Source of the DNA: Pseudoroseicyclus_A sp041714655
GTDB lineage: Bacteria > Pseudomonadota > Alphaproteobacteria > Rhodobacterales > Rhodobacteraceae
Length of the DNA: 64,000 bases
NCBI RefSeq assembly: GCF_041714655.1
Contig: NZ_CP168219.1
Coordinates: forward strand, 1,488,001 to 1,552,000
Direction: 5' to 3'
The translations under genes were made by a program, and so were the position numbers. Positions within the stretch are counted from its first letter, which is position 1; every line of letters begins with the position of its first letter. The notes under the pieces were generated by a model, which saw nothing but the letters and a program-made list of their open reading frames with translations, was not told the DNA's origin and did not search any database. Positions 8,341-16,512 of this stretch are shown in pieces.

Positions 8341-10395
8341 ATGGCTGGCACGATTGACGGCACCAGTGGCGACGACCGAATCCACGACGTCTACACCGGG
8401 GATCCGGAGAATGATGCGCCGGGCGAGGGCAATGACCTCGTCTACGGTGGGGCCGGCAACGACACCATCTGGACCTTCGGCGGAGACGACACGCTTTACG
8501 GCGGCGAGGGCAACGACCTTCTCGTCGGCGGCGCGGGCAACGACACGCTCGACGGCGGCGAAGGCGACGATACCGTCTGGGGCGAAGACGGTGCCGATGT
8601 GATCATCGCCTCGCGGGGCAACGACTGCTATCTCGGCGGCTCCGGCGGCCTCGACTGCGACACGCTCGACCTGCGCGAGATCGGCCGCTACGAGATCCTC
8701 TACATGGAGCCCGACGAGAACGGGAACGGCTATAACGGCACCATCGCGCTTCTCGACGACGACGGCCTGCCGACCGGCGAGCAGATCACCTTCTTCGAGA
8801 TCGAGACCCTCATCGAGCCCGACGATCCGGGCGGCCCGGTCGACCCCGAGCCCACCGGCCCCGACGGCACCGTCGAGGGCACGGCCGGCAACGATGTCAT
8901 CGACACGAGCTATGAGGGCGATCCCGAGGGCGACAAGGTCGACAATGACGACGCGCTGCTCGACGGGCACGACGGCAATGACGACCTGATCTACGCCAAG
9001 GGCGGCGACGACACGGTCATCGCCGGCGACGGCCAGGACACCGTCCATGGTGGCGACGGCAACGACGTCATCTATGGCGGCGACGGCGGCCTGCCGAAGT
9101 TCGACAATCCCTATCCGCCCCTGTCGCAGGATCCCGATCCCTACGACGACATGGACACGCTCTATGGCGGCGCCGGGGATGACACGATCTACGGCGGCGA
9201 CGATGCCGACCGTCTCTACGGCGGCAAGGGCGACGACGTCATCAACGGCGGCATCGACAACGACTATATCCAGGGCGACAAGGGCGACGACACGATCATC
9301 GGCGGCGAAGGCTCCGACGTGATCATCGGCGGCGCCGGCGACGACGTGATCTACGGCGGCTACGGCCCGGACCTGCCCGACGAACTGAACATCCGCGATG
9401 ACCAGGGCGACCTCGTCACCGACAACGGCAAGGATGTGATCTTCGCCTCGGCCGGCAACGACACCGTCTACGGCCTCGACGATGACGACACGATCTTCGG
9501 CCAGGACGGCAACGACTACCTCGATGGCGGCATCGACGACGACCTCATCTACGGCGGTCGCGGCAATGACACGATCATCGGCGGCCAGGGCAACGACTCG
9601 CTCTACGGCAACAACGACCGCGACATCTTCATCGGCGGCAACGGCGGCGATCATGTCGACGGCGGCGCCGGCGGCGACGATTTCGACACGCTCGACCTGA
9701 CGGGGACCGACGTCGACTACATCGAGTATACCTCGAAGGACAAGGAAGACGGGATCGTCCACTTCAAGGACGGCACCACGATGACCTTCGTCGAGATCGA
9801 GAACGTCATCCCCTGCTTCACGCCCGGCACGGCCATCGCCACGCCGCGCGGCGAGGTGCCGGTGGAGAGCCTGCGCGAGGGTGACCGCATCATCACCCGC
9901 GACAACGGCATCCAGGAGATCCGCTGGGTCGGCCGCAAGGACGTCACCGCCCGCGACCTCTTCGGCGCCCCGCAGCTGAAGCCGGTGCTCATCAAGGCCG
10001 GCGCCCTCGGCAACGGCCTGCCGGAGCGCGACATGATGGTCTCGCCGAACCACCGGCTGCTGGTCGCCTCCGAGCGCACCCAGCTCTACTTCGAAGAGAG
10101 CGAAGTGCTGGCGGCGGCGAAGCATCTGGTCGGCATGCCGGGCGTGATGGAAGTGGAGGTCGCCTCGACCGCCTACATCCACTTCATGTTCGACCGGCAC
10201 CAGGTGGTGCTGTCGAACGGCGCCTGGACGGAGAGCTTCCAGCCCGGCGACTACACGCTGAAGGGCATCGGCGACGAGCAGCGGGACGAGATCTTCTTGC
10301 TCTTCCCCGAGCTGAAGTCGCACACCGGCCTCAAGGATTACCAGGCCGCGCGGAAGTCGCTGAAGCGGCACGAAGCGCAGCTTCTGGCCCGCTAA
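8341..10395 (+). CDS. RTX calcium-binding protein with C-terminal Hint (intein-like) domain
   Basis: A 684-residue protein. Residues 4-480 carry many glycine- and aspartate-rich GGxGxDxhx nonapeptides (such as GGAGNDTI and GGEGNDLL), the calcium-binding beta-roll repeats of type I-secreted proteins. The Hint domain starts at Cys492 (CFTPGTAIATPRG), preceded by NVIP, and contains the conserved late histidines (SPNHRLLV; DRHQVVLSNG). Such domains cut or splice the chain at the cysteine. Two similar modules are seen, one ending at TFFEIETLIEPD (about residues 148-163) without a Hint domain and one ending at the Hint cysteine. The start at 8341 has a GGAG-containing leader and gives an N terminus beginning directly with a repeat. 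No type I secretion genes are adjacent. The role (adhesin, matrix or enzyme carrier) is unknown. Confidence 0.9.
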   Translation: MAGTIDGTSGDDRIHDVYTGDPENDAPGEGNDLVYGGAGNDTIWTFGGDDTLYGGEGNDLLVGGAGNDTLDGGEGDDTVWGEDGADVIIASRGNDCYLGGSGGLDCDTLDLREIGRYEILYMEPDENGNGYNGTIALLDDDGLPTGEQITFFEIETLIEPDDPGGPVDPEPTGPDGTVEGTAGNDVIDTSYEGDPEGDKVDNDDALLDGHDGNDDLIYAKGGDDTVIAGDGQDTVHGGDGNDVIYGGDGGLPKFDNPYPPLSQDPDPYDDMDTLYGGAGDDTIYGGDDADRLYGGKGDDVINGGIDNDYIQGDKGDDTIIGGEGSDVIIGGAGDDVIYGGYGPDLPDELNIRDDQGDLVTDNGKDVIFASAGNDTVYGLDDDDTIFGQDGNDYLDGGIDDDLIYGGRGNDTIIGGQGNDSLYGNNDRDIFIGGNGGDHVDGGAGGDDFDTLDLTGTDVDYIEYTSKDKEDGIVHFKDGTTMTFVEIENVIPCFTPGTAIATPRGEVPVESLREGDRIITRDNGIQEIRWVGRKDVTARDLFGAPQLKPVLIKAGALGNGLPERDMMVSPNHRLLVASERTQLYFEESEVLAAAKHLVGMPGVMEVEVASTAYIHFMFDRHQVVLSNGAWTESFQPGDYTLKGIGDEQRDEIFLLFPELKSHTGLKDYQAARKSLKRHEAQLLAR

Positions 10396-10433
10396 GGCAG
10401 GCATGCAGCTGGCCCCCCTCGGGGCGGCCGCAG

Positions 10434-10467
10434 ACGGCGGGGCTCTCGGGCCCCGCCGTTTCTGTTT
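10434..10467 (+). terminator. intrinsic terminator of the RTX/Hint gene
   Basis: ACGGCGGGG (10434-10442) pairs perfectly with CCCCGCCGT (10451-10459) and is followed by the T-rich TTCTGTTTG, 39 bases after the stop. Confidence 0.75.
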
Positions 10468-10501
10468 GTGCTGGTTGCAAGGCTGGGGGCTGTCTGCCCC
10501 C

Positions 10502-10583
10502 GTCGCCATTGGTGCTTGAACCAATGGCGCACTCAATGGCGACCCCCCCGAAGGGTATTTGGAAAGGGGCAGAGGAAGGGGGC
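10502..10583. repeat. intergenic hairpin repeat with GGTATTT tail
   Basis: CGCCATTGGT (10504-10513) and ACCAATGGCG (10520-10529) form a perfect 10-bp stem. A third arm, CAATGGCGAC (10535-10544), can instead pair with GTCGCCATTG at 10502-10511, so two folds compete. The tail CCGAAGGGTATTT followed by a purine-rich run resembles the tails of the repeats near 32.9 and 33.1 kb, suggesting one dispersed intergenic family. Confidence 0.5.
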
Positions 10584-10588
10584 TTGTG

Positions 10589-11173
10589 TCAGCGGGAGCG
10601 GAAGGCGGCCCAGTCTTCCGGCGTGTCGAGGTCGAGGAGGGCGCGGTCGTCGGCGTAACGCACCAAATGTGTGCGAGCGCGGTTGGCCCGCACGATCGGG
10701 GCGGCGCCGGTGTCTCCTTCGAGCTTCGCGAATGCGGGGCGGAGGGAGGCATCGAAGAGGAGCGGGTGGCCGCCCTTGCCCTCGGGCGTGGCACCGCGCC
10801 AGATGAGCGCCTCCGGATGGGCCGCGCGCGCGGCGAGGAGGGCCGTGATGTCCGCCGCCTCGATGAGCGGCAGGTCGGCGGCGAGGATCAGGAAGGCGGG
10901 GCAGGCGGGCAGGGCGGCGACGCCCTCCCGGACGGTGCCGCCGAGCCCCTCCGCCGAGCCGGGGAGGGCGAGGGGCGTGACCTCCAGCCCCGCCATCAGC
11001 GCCGCGCGAGGGTGATCGAGCGCGGGGAGGGCGACGAAGACCGGAGCCGTTGCCGCGCAGGCGGCGCGGGCAGTACGGGTGAGCAGCGGCTCGCCCCCCA
11101 CCTCCTCCGCCAGCTTGTCCGCCCCTCGCATGCGAGAGGAGCGGCCGGCGGCGAGGAGGAGGAGGGGGATCAT
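10589..11173 (-). CDS. MobA/MocA-like nucleotidyltransferase
   Basis: A 194-residue NTP-transferase of the MobA-like (NTP_transf_3) fold. The nucleotide-binding signature LLLAAGRSSRMRGADKL is at residues 5-21 and the metal-binding LAADLPLI is near residue 98. The GHPLLFD and EGDTGAAP segments resemble MocA, which transfers CMP to molybdopterin in the cofactor of the xanthine dehydrogenase family. It begins 8 bases after the stop of the dehydrogenase gene upstream on the same strand and is likely in its operon. No molybdenum hydroxylase gene is in the window, so the actual nucleotide and acceptor are uncertain. Confidence 0.82.
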   Translation of the reverse strand: MIPLLLLAAGRSSRMRGADKLAEEVGGEPLLTRTARAACAATAPVFVALPALDHPRAALMAGLEVTPLALPGSAEGLGGTVREGVAALPACPAFLILAADLPLIEAADITALLAARAAHPEALIWRGATPEGKGGHPLLFDASLRPAFAKLEGDTGAAPIVRANRARTHLVRYADDRALLDLDTPEDWAAFRSR

Positions 11174-11180
11174 CCCGAGC

Positions 11181-13589
11181 CTAGCCGCGCATCCGGGACC
11201 CGTCGCTGTCCCACATGTCTTCCGCCACCTGAACGGCGCGGCGGCGCTGGCCGAGGATCTCGATCTCGACCTCTAGCCCCGGCTCCCAGAGCTCGCGGGG
11301 GATCAGCCCGTAGGCGAGGCTCTTGCCCTGCCAGTGCGAATAGCCTCCGGAGGTGCAGAAGCCCTTCACCTCGCCGCCGATCCAGATCGGCTCGTAGGCG
11401 GTGACATCGGCATCCTCCGCCTCCACCTCGAAATGCGCGAGCCGGCGGGCGGGGGGCGCGGCGCGCTCGGCCTCTACCGGCGCGCGGCCGATGAAATCGG
11501 CGTTCTTGCCCCAGTGGATGAAGCGGTCGATGCCCGTCTCCGCCGGCGTGTAATCCGGCGAGAACTCACGGAGCCAGGAGCCGAAGAACCGGTCGAGCCG
11601 CAGCGACATCATCGCCCGCATCCCGAAGGGGGCGAGGCCGAGCGGCGCGCCGACCTTCGTCAGCGTGGCCCAGAGCTGCCGCTGGTCCATCGGGTCGCAA
11701 TAGATCTCGTAGCCGAGATCGCCGGTGTAGCTGAGCCGCTGGACGATGCAGTTCGCCTGGCCGACCACCATCGGGCGGACGTCCATGAACCTGAGGTTCA
11801 CCGGCTGGCGGGTGCAGGCGGCCAAGAGCTCCGTCGCCTTCGGCCCGGCGATCTGGAAGCCGGTGCGGCGGTCGGAGATGTTCTCCACCCGCACGCCCTC
11901 TTCCAGATGCTTCAGGAACCAGCGCAGATGGATGTTCTGCGCGCCATAGGAGGCGGTGAGCTGGAAGCTCTCCTTCCCAAGGCAGGAGATGGTGAAATCG
12001 CCGATGATCCGCCCCGACGGCGCCAGCATCGGGGTGAGCGACACACGCCCGGCCTTCGGCACCCGGCCGGCCATGATCCGGTCGAGCCACTCGCGGGCCT
12101 TGGGGCCCGTAACAGCGAACTTCCCGAAGTTCTGCACCTCGTTGATGCCGACCCCCTCGCGGACGGCCCGCACCTCGCGGCCGGTCGCCTCGAAGGCGTT
12201 GGTCCGGCGGAAGCTCGGGGTCTCGTAGCGGGGCTCGTCGCCCTTGGCGAAGTAGTTCACCACCTCCAGCCCAAATTGCTGGCCCCAGACCGCGCCCATG
12301 CCATCGAAGATGTCATACATCGGTGTCGTCCGGTGCGGACGGGCGGCGGGCTTTTCCTCGTTGGGATAGGCGACCGAGAAGCGCGTCTGGTAGTTCTCGA
12401 TGACCTTCGGCACCGTGTAGCCGGGGCTGATCCAGGGCCCGAAGCGGGCCACGTCGAGCCCCGTCACGTCGCGCTCCGCCTCGCCTTCGATCATCCATTG
12501 GGCCAGCGTCAGGCCGACGCCGCCGCCCTGGGAGAATCCGGCCATGACGCCGCAGGCGCTCCAGTAGCCCGGCACGCCCGGCACCGGGCCGACGAGCGGG
12601 TTGCCGTCGGGCGCGAAGGTGAAGGGCCCGTGGATGACGCGCTTGACGCCGGCGCGTTCCAGCACCGGGAAGCGGCGATAGGCGAAGGCGACGCTGTCCT
12701 CGATCTTGTCGAAGGCCTCGTTGAGGAGCTCGTGCCCGAATTCCCAGGGCGTGCCGTCGACGGACCACGGCTCGCAGGGCTTCTCGTAGAAGCCGATGCA
12801 GAGCCCGCGGCCCTCCTGGCGCAGGTAGCTCTCGCCTCCCGGGTCCATCACATGGGGGAATTCCTGGCCGCGCTCGTAGATCTCGGGGATGTCGTCGGTC
12901 ACCAGATACTGGTGGGCCATCGGCAGGAGCGGGGCGTAAAGCCCTGCCATCGCTGCGATTTCCCGCGCCCAGAGGCCGCCGGCATTGACGATGTGCTCGG
13001 CATGGACGGTGCCATGCTCGGTGACCACGTCCCACGTGCCGTCGCCGCGCGGGTTCAGTTCCAGCACCCGGTTGAGCAGCACGATCTCCGCCCCGCCCAT
13101 CCGCGCCGCCTTGGCGTAGGCATGGGTGGTGCCGGAGGGGTCGAGATGGCCGTCTAATGGGTCATAGAGCGCGCCGATGATGCCGTCGGTGTTCACCTGG
13201 CCATCGGTCATGGCGCGGATCTCTTCCGGCCCGAGGATCTCGGTCTCCAGCCCCATGTAGCGGTGCTTGGCGCGCTCGGCCTTCAGCATGTCGAAGCGGT
13301 CGCGGTTGTCGGCGAGCGTGATGCCGCCGACATGGTGGAGCCCGCAGTTCATGCCGGTGATCTCTTCCAGCTCCTTGTAGAGCCGGATGGTGTAGCCCTG
13401 CAGCGCCGCCATGTTGGTGTCGCCGTTGAGGGTATGAAAGCCGCCCGCCGCGTGCCATGTGGAGCCCGAGGTGAGCTCGGAGCGCTCGATCAGCAGGACG
13501 TCGGACCAGCCGAGCTTGGTGAGGTGATAGAGCACCGAACAGCCGACGACGCCGCCGCCGATCACCACGACACGGGTGCTTGTCTTCAT
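11181..13589 (-). CDS. dimethylglycine/sarcosine dehydrogenase-like flavoprotein (DAO + GcvT)
   Basis: An 802-residue two-part enzyme expected to demethylate dimethylglycine, sarcosine or a related N-methyl amine, passing the C1 unit to tetrahydrofolate. The N-terminal FAD/DAO domain has VVVIGGGVVGCS at residues 7-18 and SGSTWHAAGG at 41-50; His46 corresponds to the histidine carrying covalent FAD in dimethylglycine dehydrogenase. A linker domain (about 380-430) is followed by GcvT-like folate-binding N- and C-terminal domains (SYTGDLGYEIY near residue 630). The ATG at 13589 has AGGAGG nine bases upstream; the frame upstream of it is not family-like. The exact substrate cannot be fixed from sequence. 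The MocA-like gene follows closely. Confidence 0.88.
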   Translation of the reverse strand: MKTSTRVVVIGGGVVGCSVLYHLTKLGWSDVLLIERSELTSGSTWHAAGGFHTLNGDTNMAALQGYTIRLYKELEEITGMNCGLHHVGGITLADNRDRFDMLKAERAKHRYMGLETEILGPEEIRAMTDGQVNTDGIIGALYDPLDGHLDPSGTTHAYAKAARMGGAEIVLLNRVLELNPRGDGTWDVVTEHGTVHAEHIVNAGGLWAREIAAMAGLYAPLLPMAHQYLVTDDIPEIYERGQEFPHVMDPGGESYLRQEGRGLCIGFYEKPCEPWSVDGTPWEFGHELLNEAFDKIEDSVAFAYRRFPVLERAGVKRVIHGPFTFAPDGNPLVGPVPGVPGYWSACGVMAGFSQGGGVGLTLAQWMIEGEAERDVTGLDVARFGPWISPGYTVPKVIENYQTRFSVAYPNEEKPAARPHRTTPMYDIFDGMGAVWGQQFGLEVVNYFAKGDEPRYETPSFRRTNAFEATGREVRAVREGVGINEVQNFGKFAVTGPKAREWLDRIMAGRVPKAGRVSLTPMLAPSGRIIGDFTISCLGKESFQLTASYGAQNIHLRWFLKHLEEGVRVENISDRRTGFQIAGPKATELLAACTRQPVNLRFMDVRPMVVGQANCIVQRLSYTGDLGYEIYCDPMDQRQLWATLTKVGAPLGLAPFGMRAMMSLRLDRFFGSWLREFSPDYTPAETGIDRFIHWGKNADFIGRAPVEAERAAPPARRLAHFEVEAEDADVTAYEPIWIGGEVKGFCTSGGYSHWQGKSLAYGLIPRELWEPGLEVEIEILGQRRRAVQVAEDMWDSDGSRMRG

Positions 13590-13663
13590 CTTTCGGCCTC
13601 CTGATGATGGCGGATGTTCTGGCGCCACCCTAGGGATGCCACGGGTGAGGGAAAGTGCAGGCG

Positions 13664-13680
13664 GCGACACCATTTGTCGC
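13664..13680. promoter_or_regulatory. inverted repeat GCGACA-N5-TGTCGC between divergent genes
   Basis: A perfect 6-bp inverted repeat with a 5-base spacer sits between the dehydrogenase (start 13589) and DUF2254 (start 13702). The position suits an operator for either gene; no regulator gene is adjacent. Confidence 0.35.
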
Positions 13681-13701
13681 AAACGGGCGAGGGGAAGCAC
13701 C

Positions 13702-15039
13702 ATGGCGACACTGACCGGCATCTCGGAGACCGTGCTGCGCAAGGCGCTGGATCTGTGGCGGACGCTCTGGGTGCGCGTGGTGCTCTTCGGGCTCCTCGCG
13801 CTCATCTCCATCGGGCTGACGCAGGTCGTCTCGCCGCTTTTGCCGCAGGAATGGCGGGCCTATGTGGGCGGCGACAGCGCAGATAGGCTGCTCGACATCG
13901 TCTCCAACGCCATGCTCGCGGCGACGATCTTCTCGCTGACGATCATGGTCAGCGTCTATGCCTTTTCGGCCTCTCAATGGACGCCCCGCGTCCACCGGCT
14001 GATCGTGCAGGACCCCACGACGCAGAACACCATCGCCACATTCATCGGCGCCTTCGTCTACTCGCTGGTGGCGATCATCCTGCGCGAAGTGCGGGTCTAT
14101 TCCGACGATGCGGCGCTGGTCCTCTTCCTGCTGACCGTCGTCGTCCTCATCCTCGTGGTGCTGGCGCTGATCCGCTGGGTGCTGCATTTGCAGGGCTTCG
14201 GCTCGCTCGACCAGACGGCCCGCCAGGTCGAGGACATCACCGCCCGCGAGCTGCGCAAGCGGCTCGACCAGCCCTGCCTCGGCGGCCATCCCCTCGGCGA
14301 TCTGCCCGAGGGGGTGGAGCCGATCCGCACCTCGCAGGCCGGCTATATCGTGCAGATCTATCAGGACCGGCTCAACGAGATCGCCGAAGAGGCGGATTGC
14401 GAGATCTACCTGCCGGTCACGCCGGGGCATTTCGTCCATCTCGGCCAGCCCATCGCCTATGTCACCTGCGAGGTGACCGACGAACTGACGCGGGAACTGC
14501 GCGAGCATGTCGTGGTCGACGATGCGCGCGGCTATGTGCAGGACCCGCGGCTGGGGCTGATCGTGCTCGGCGAGATCGGCTCGAAGGCGCTCTCGCCCGG
14601 CATCAACGACAGCGGCACGGCCATCGACGTCATCACGCGGGTGGGGCGGATCCTCTCCTCCTTCGAGCGGGAGGAGGCGCATACGGGCGCGCCGACCTAT
14701 CCACGGCTGCATGTGCCGGCGCTCGACCCCGAGGACCTCGTCTCTGACGGCTTCGGCGCCATCGCCCGCGACGGGGCCGACCGGCTGGAGGTGCAGCTCC
14801 GCCTGCAGGACGTGCTGACCGGCCTCATGACCCATGCGGAGGAGGGGATGGCCCTCGCGGCGCGCCGCGTCGCCATCCGCGAATACCGCCGGGCGATGCT
14901 GGCGATGAGCTTCGGGCCGGATCGCGACCGGCTGACCTCGGTCACCACCGAGGCGGTGCGCGAGGGCGCTGCCGCCGCCGACCGTGATGACGAGACGCGG
15001 GAGGAGAAGGAGGAGCGCGAGAAGCGCGAGGAGGGCTAG
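13702..15039 (+). CDS. DUF2254 family membrane protein
   Basis: A 445-residue predicted inner-membrane protein of the DUF2254 family, function unknown. Four hydrophobic segments lie in the first 180 residues (about 21-45, 65-90, 105-127 and 138-160), with the family-typical FSLTIMVSVYAFSASQWTPR between the second and third. The soluble C-terminal part contains SPGINDSGTAIDVITRVGRI, also typical. The last 25 residues are highly charged (Glu/Arg/Lys). The ATG at 13702 has GAGGGGAAG upstream. It is divergent from the dehydrogenase operon and converges on the SYLF gene. Confidence 0.85.
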   Translation: MATLTGISETVLRKALDLWRTLWVRVVLFGLLALISIGLTQVVSPLLPQEWRAYVGGDSADRLLDIVSNAMLAATIFSLTIMVSVYAFSASQWTPRVHRLIVQDPTTQNTIATFIGAFVYSLVAIILREVRVYSDDAALVLFLLTVVVLILVVLALIRWVLHLQGFGSLDQTARQVEDITARELRKRLDQPCLGGHPLGDLPEGVEPIRTSQAGYIVQIYQDRLNEIAEEADCEIYLPVTPGHFVHLGQPIAYVTCEVTDELTRELREHVVVDDARGYVQDPRLGLIVLGEIGSKALSPGINDSGTAIDVITRVGRILSSFEREEAHTGAPTYPRLHVPALDPEDLVSDGFGAIARDGADRLEVQLRLQDVLTGLMTHAEEGMALAARRVAIREYRRAMLAMSFGPDRDRLTSVTTEAVREGAAAADRDDETREEKEEREKREEG

Positions 15040-15067
15040 GGGCGCGGTTTCCCGCGCCCGGGCCGGG

Positions 15068-15634
15068 TCAGGGAATGATCCGCGTGTATTTCGTGCCCTC
15101 GACCGTCGCGCCGACGCGCAGCCCCGCCTGGGCGAAGACCACGGCGATCACAGGCGAAAGCGAGGTCAGCGCGTCGGCCCTGAGCATCTCGCCCTGGGAC
15201 GGGATCGCGTATTCGATATCGCCGCCCGCCGACCAGCCATTGCCGGCGCGGAAGTCGAGCAGCGCGTCCTGCGTCATGAAGAAGAGCACATGCGAATATT
15301 GCTGGGCGCCGATTTGCAGCCCGGCGGAGGCGGCGGTGGCGAGATAGTAATCGACCGTCGCGCCGCCGACGCGGAGCGCGCCCCGGCCGTAGGAGCCGCC
15401 GAGCCCCAGACCGGCCTCGGTGATGAGCGGCATGACGAGCATCCCGGCGGCCTGGTTCGAGATGTCGACGGTGCCGGGATAGGCGCTGAACATGTGCTGG
15501 AGCGTCGCGTCGACCCGCGCGTCGATCTGCGTGGGCGCGGGGGATCCGATGCCGTTGCCGCAGGCGGCGAGCGAAAGGCTCGCCAGCGTCGCGCCGGCTC
15601 CGGCGAGGAGAGTGCGTCGGTTGGGTGTCATCAT
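15068..15634 (-). CDS. SYLF (Ysc84-type) domain lipoprotein
   Basis: A 188-residue exported protein. The N terminus NRRTLLAGAGATLASLSLAAC combines a twin-arginine-like start with a lipobox, giving lipidation at Cys25. The rest matches the SYLF lipid-binding domain: GMLVMPLITEAGLGLGG, YSHVLFFMT-like strands and the VVFAQAGLRVGATVEGTKYTRI end. It is probably anchored in the envelope; the role in bacteria is not established. Two adjacent ATGs (15634 and 15631) are possible; AGGA fits the second slightly better. It stands alone between a convergent DUF2254 gene and a region of strong hairpins. Confidence 0.85.
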   Translation of the reverse strand: MMTPNRRTLLAGAGATLASLSLAACGNGIGSPAPTQIDARVDATLQHMFSAYPGTVDISNQAAGMLVMPLITEAGLGLGGSYGRGALRVGGATVDYYLATAASAGLQIGAQQYSHVLFFMTQDALLDFRAGNGWSAGGDIEYAIPSQGEMLRADALTSLSPVIAVVFAQAGLRVGATVEGTKYTRIIP

Positions 15635-15724
15635 GTCCTGCTCATCTGCCGTGCGGCCTTATGGGCGGCCGCTTTGGGGGGCATCATAGAGCGTGGGGCG
15701 GCGTTTGTCATCGGCGGAGGCCGG

Positions 15725-15753
15725 GGCACGGAATTCGGGCCGAATTCCGTGCC
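15725..15753. repeat. 29-base palindrome centred on one base
   Basis: GGCACGGAATTCGG (15725-15738), G, CCGAATTCCGTGCC (15740-15753): 14-bp arms match perfectly with a single central base. As RNA the centre would open to a small loop. It lies between the GST and SYLF genes, both on minus. It could be a terminator, mRNA-end structure or protein-binding site. Confidence 0.6.
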
Positions 15754-15772
15754 GTTTCCAGATCGAGATCGG

Positions 15773-15798
15773 GGGCGGAAACCACCCGGTTTCCGCCC
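15773..15798 (-). terminator. stem-loop directly after the GST gene
   Basis: GGGCGGAAACC (15773-15783) and GGTTTCCGCCC (15788-15798) pair over 11 bases with a 4-base loop, five bases past the GST stop. There is no T run, so it may protect the mRNA end or work with Rho. Confidence 0.5.
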
Positions 15799-15802
15799 GC
15801 CC

Positions 15803-16441
15803 TCAGGCGAAGAACTCCATGGCCGGCGCCACGGCCTTCTGGATCGCCGGCCGCTCCATCATCCGCAGATGCCAGGCGGCAACCGCCGGATAGGGCTCGA
15901 GCAGGAGCCCCGCCTGGGCCAGCGTCGCCGCGGTGCAGGCGAGCGAGATATCGGCCAGCGTCATCTGGTCGCCGGCGATATAGTCCTTACCCTCCAGACC
16001 CTTGTCGAGAACCGAGAGGAGCTCGCCGGCATCCTTCACCGTCTTCTCGATCTTGCTCTCGTCCGGCTCGCCGAGCCCGAAGAGCGGCTTCAGCCGCCGC
16101 TCGAAGAGCACCTGCTGGATGGTCGGCGCGAAATGCACGGCGTGCCAGCTCTGCCACTGGTCGACCTGCGCCTGGGCGCGGGGGTCGCTCACCGGATAGA
16201 GCGTGCTGCCGGCCTTCACCGCCAGATAGGCCATGATGGCGCGGCTTTCCCAGAGCGTGAAGCCGTCATCCTCCTCCAGCACCGGGACCTTGCCGTTGGG
16301 GTTGAGGGAGAGGAATTCAGGGCTCTTCAGCTCGCCCGAGCGCATGTCCTTGTCGATGATCTCGACATCGAGGCCGAGCTCGTGGATCAGGGCCCGCACG
16401 CGGATGGCGTTGGGCGAGATGGGCATGGAATAGAGCTTCAT
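15803..16441 (-). CDS. glutathione S-transferase family protein
   Basis: A 212-residue two-domain GST. The thioredoxin-like N domain (residues 1-80) has MPISPNAIRVRALIHELGL, the NPNGKVPVLEEDDG turn with the cis-proline, and the glutathione-binding ESRAIMAYL (residues 65-73). The all-helical C domain includes IAGDQMTLADISLA, the conserved folding motif, near residue 140. The N-terminal catalytic position appears to be Ser10 or Asn11 rather than the Cys of the beta class; the substrate is unknown. The ATG at 16441 has GGAGGT upstream. It follows the peptide-importer operon on the same strand with a 72-base gap. Confidence 0.88.
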   Translation of the reverse strand: MKLYSMPISPNAIRVRALIHELGLDVEIIDKDMRSGELKSPEFLSLNPNGKVPVLEEDDGFTLWESRAIMAYLAVKAGSTLYPVSDPRAQAQVDQWQSWHAVHFAPTIQQVLFERRLKPLFGLGEPDESKIEKTVKDAGELLSVLDKGLEGKDYIAGDQMTLADISLACTAATLAQAGLLLEPYPAVAAWHLRMMERPAIQKAVAPAMEFFA

Positions 16442-16512
16442 CGGGGGGACCTCCGTCTTGTCCCCCTCGACATGGGTGCGGCGGGGCGCGGATCAAGCCG
16501 CGCCCGCACCTT

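Noticed and set aside
8400..9700. Regular short repeats resembling a CRISPR array or minisatellite
   Set aside because: They are in-frame RTX nonapeptide codons with varying sequence, not identical repeats with unique spacers.
11334..13157. 607-codon open frame antisense to the dimethylglycine dehydrogenase-like gene
   Set aside because: Shadow frame without motifs or ribosome binding site.
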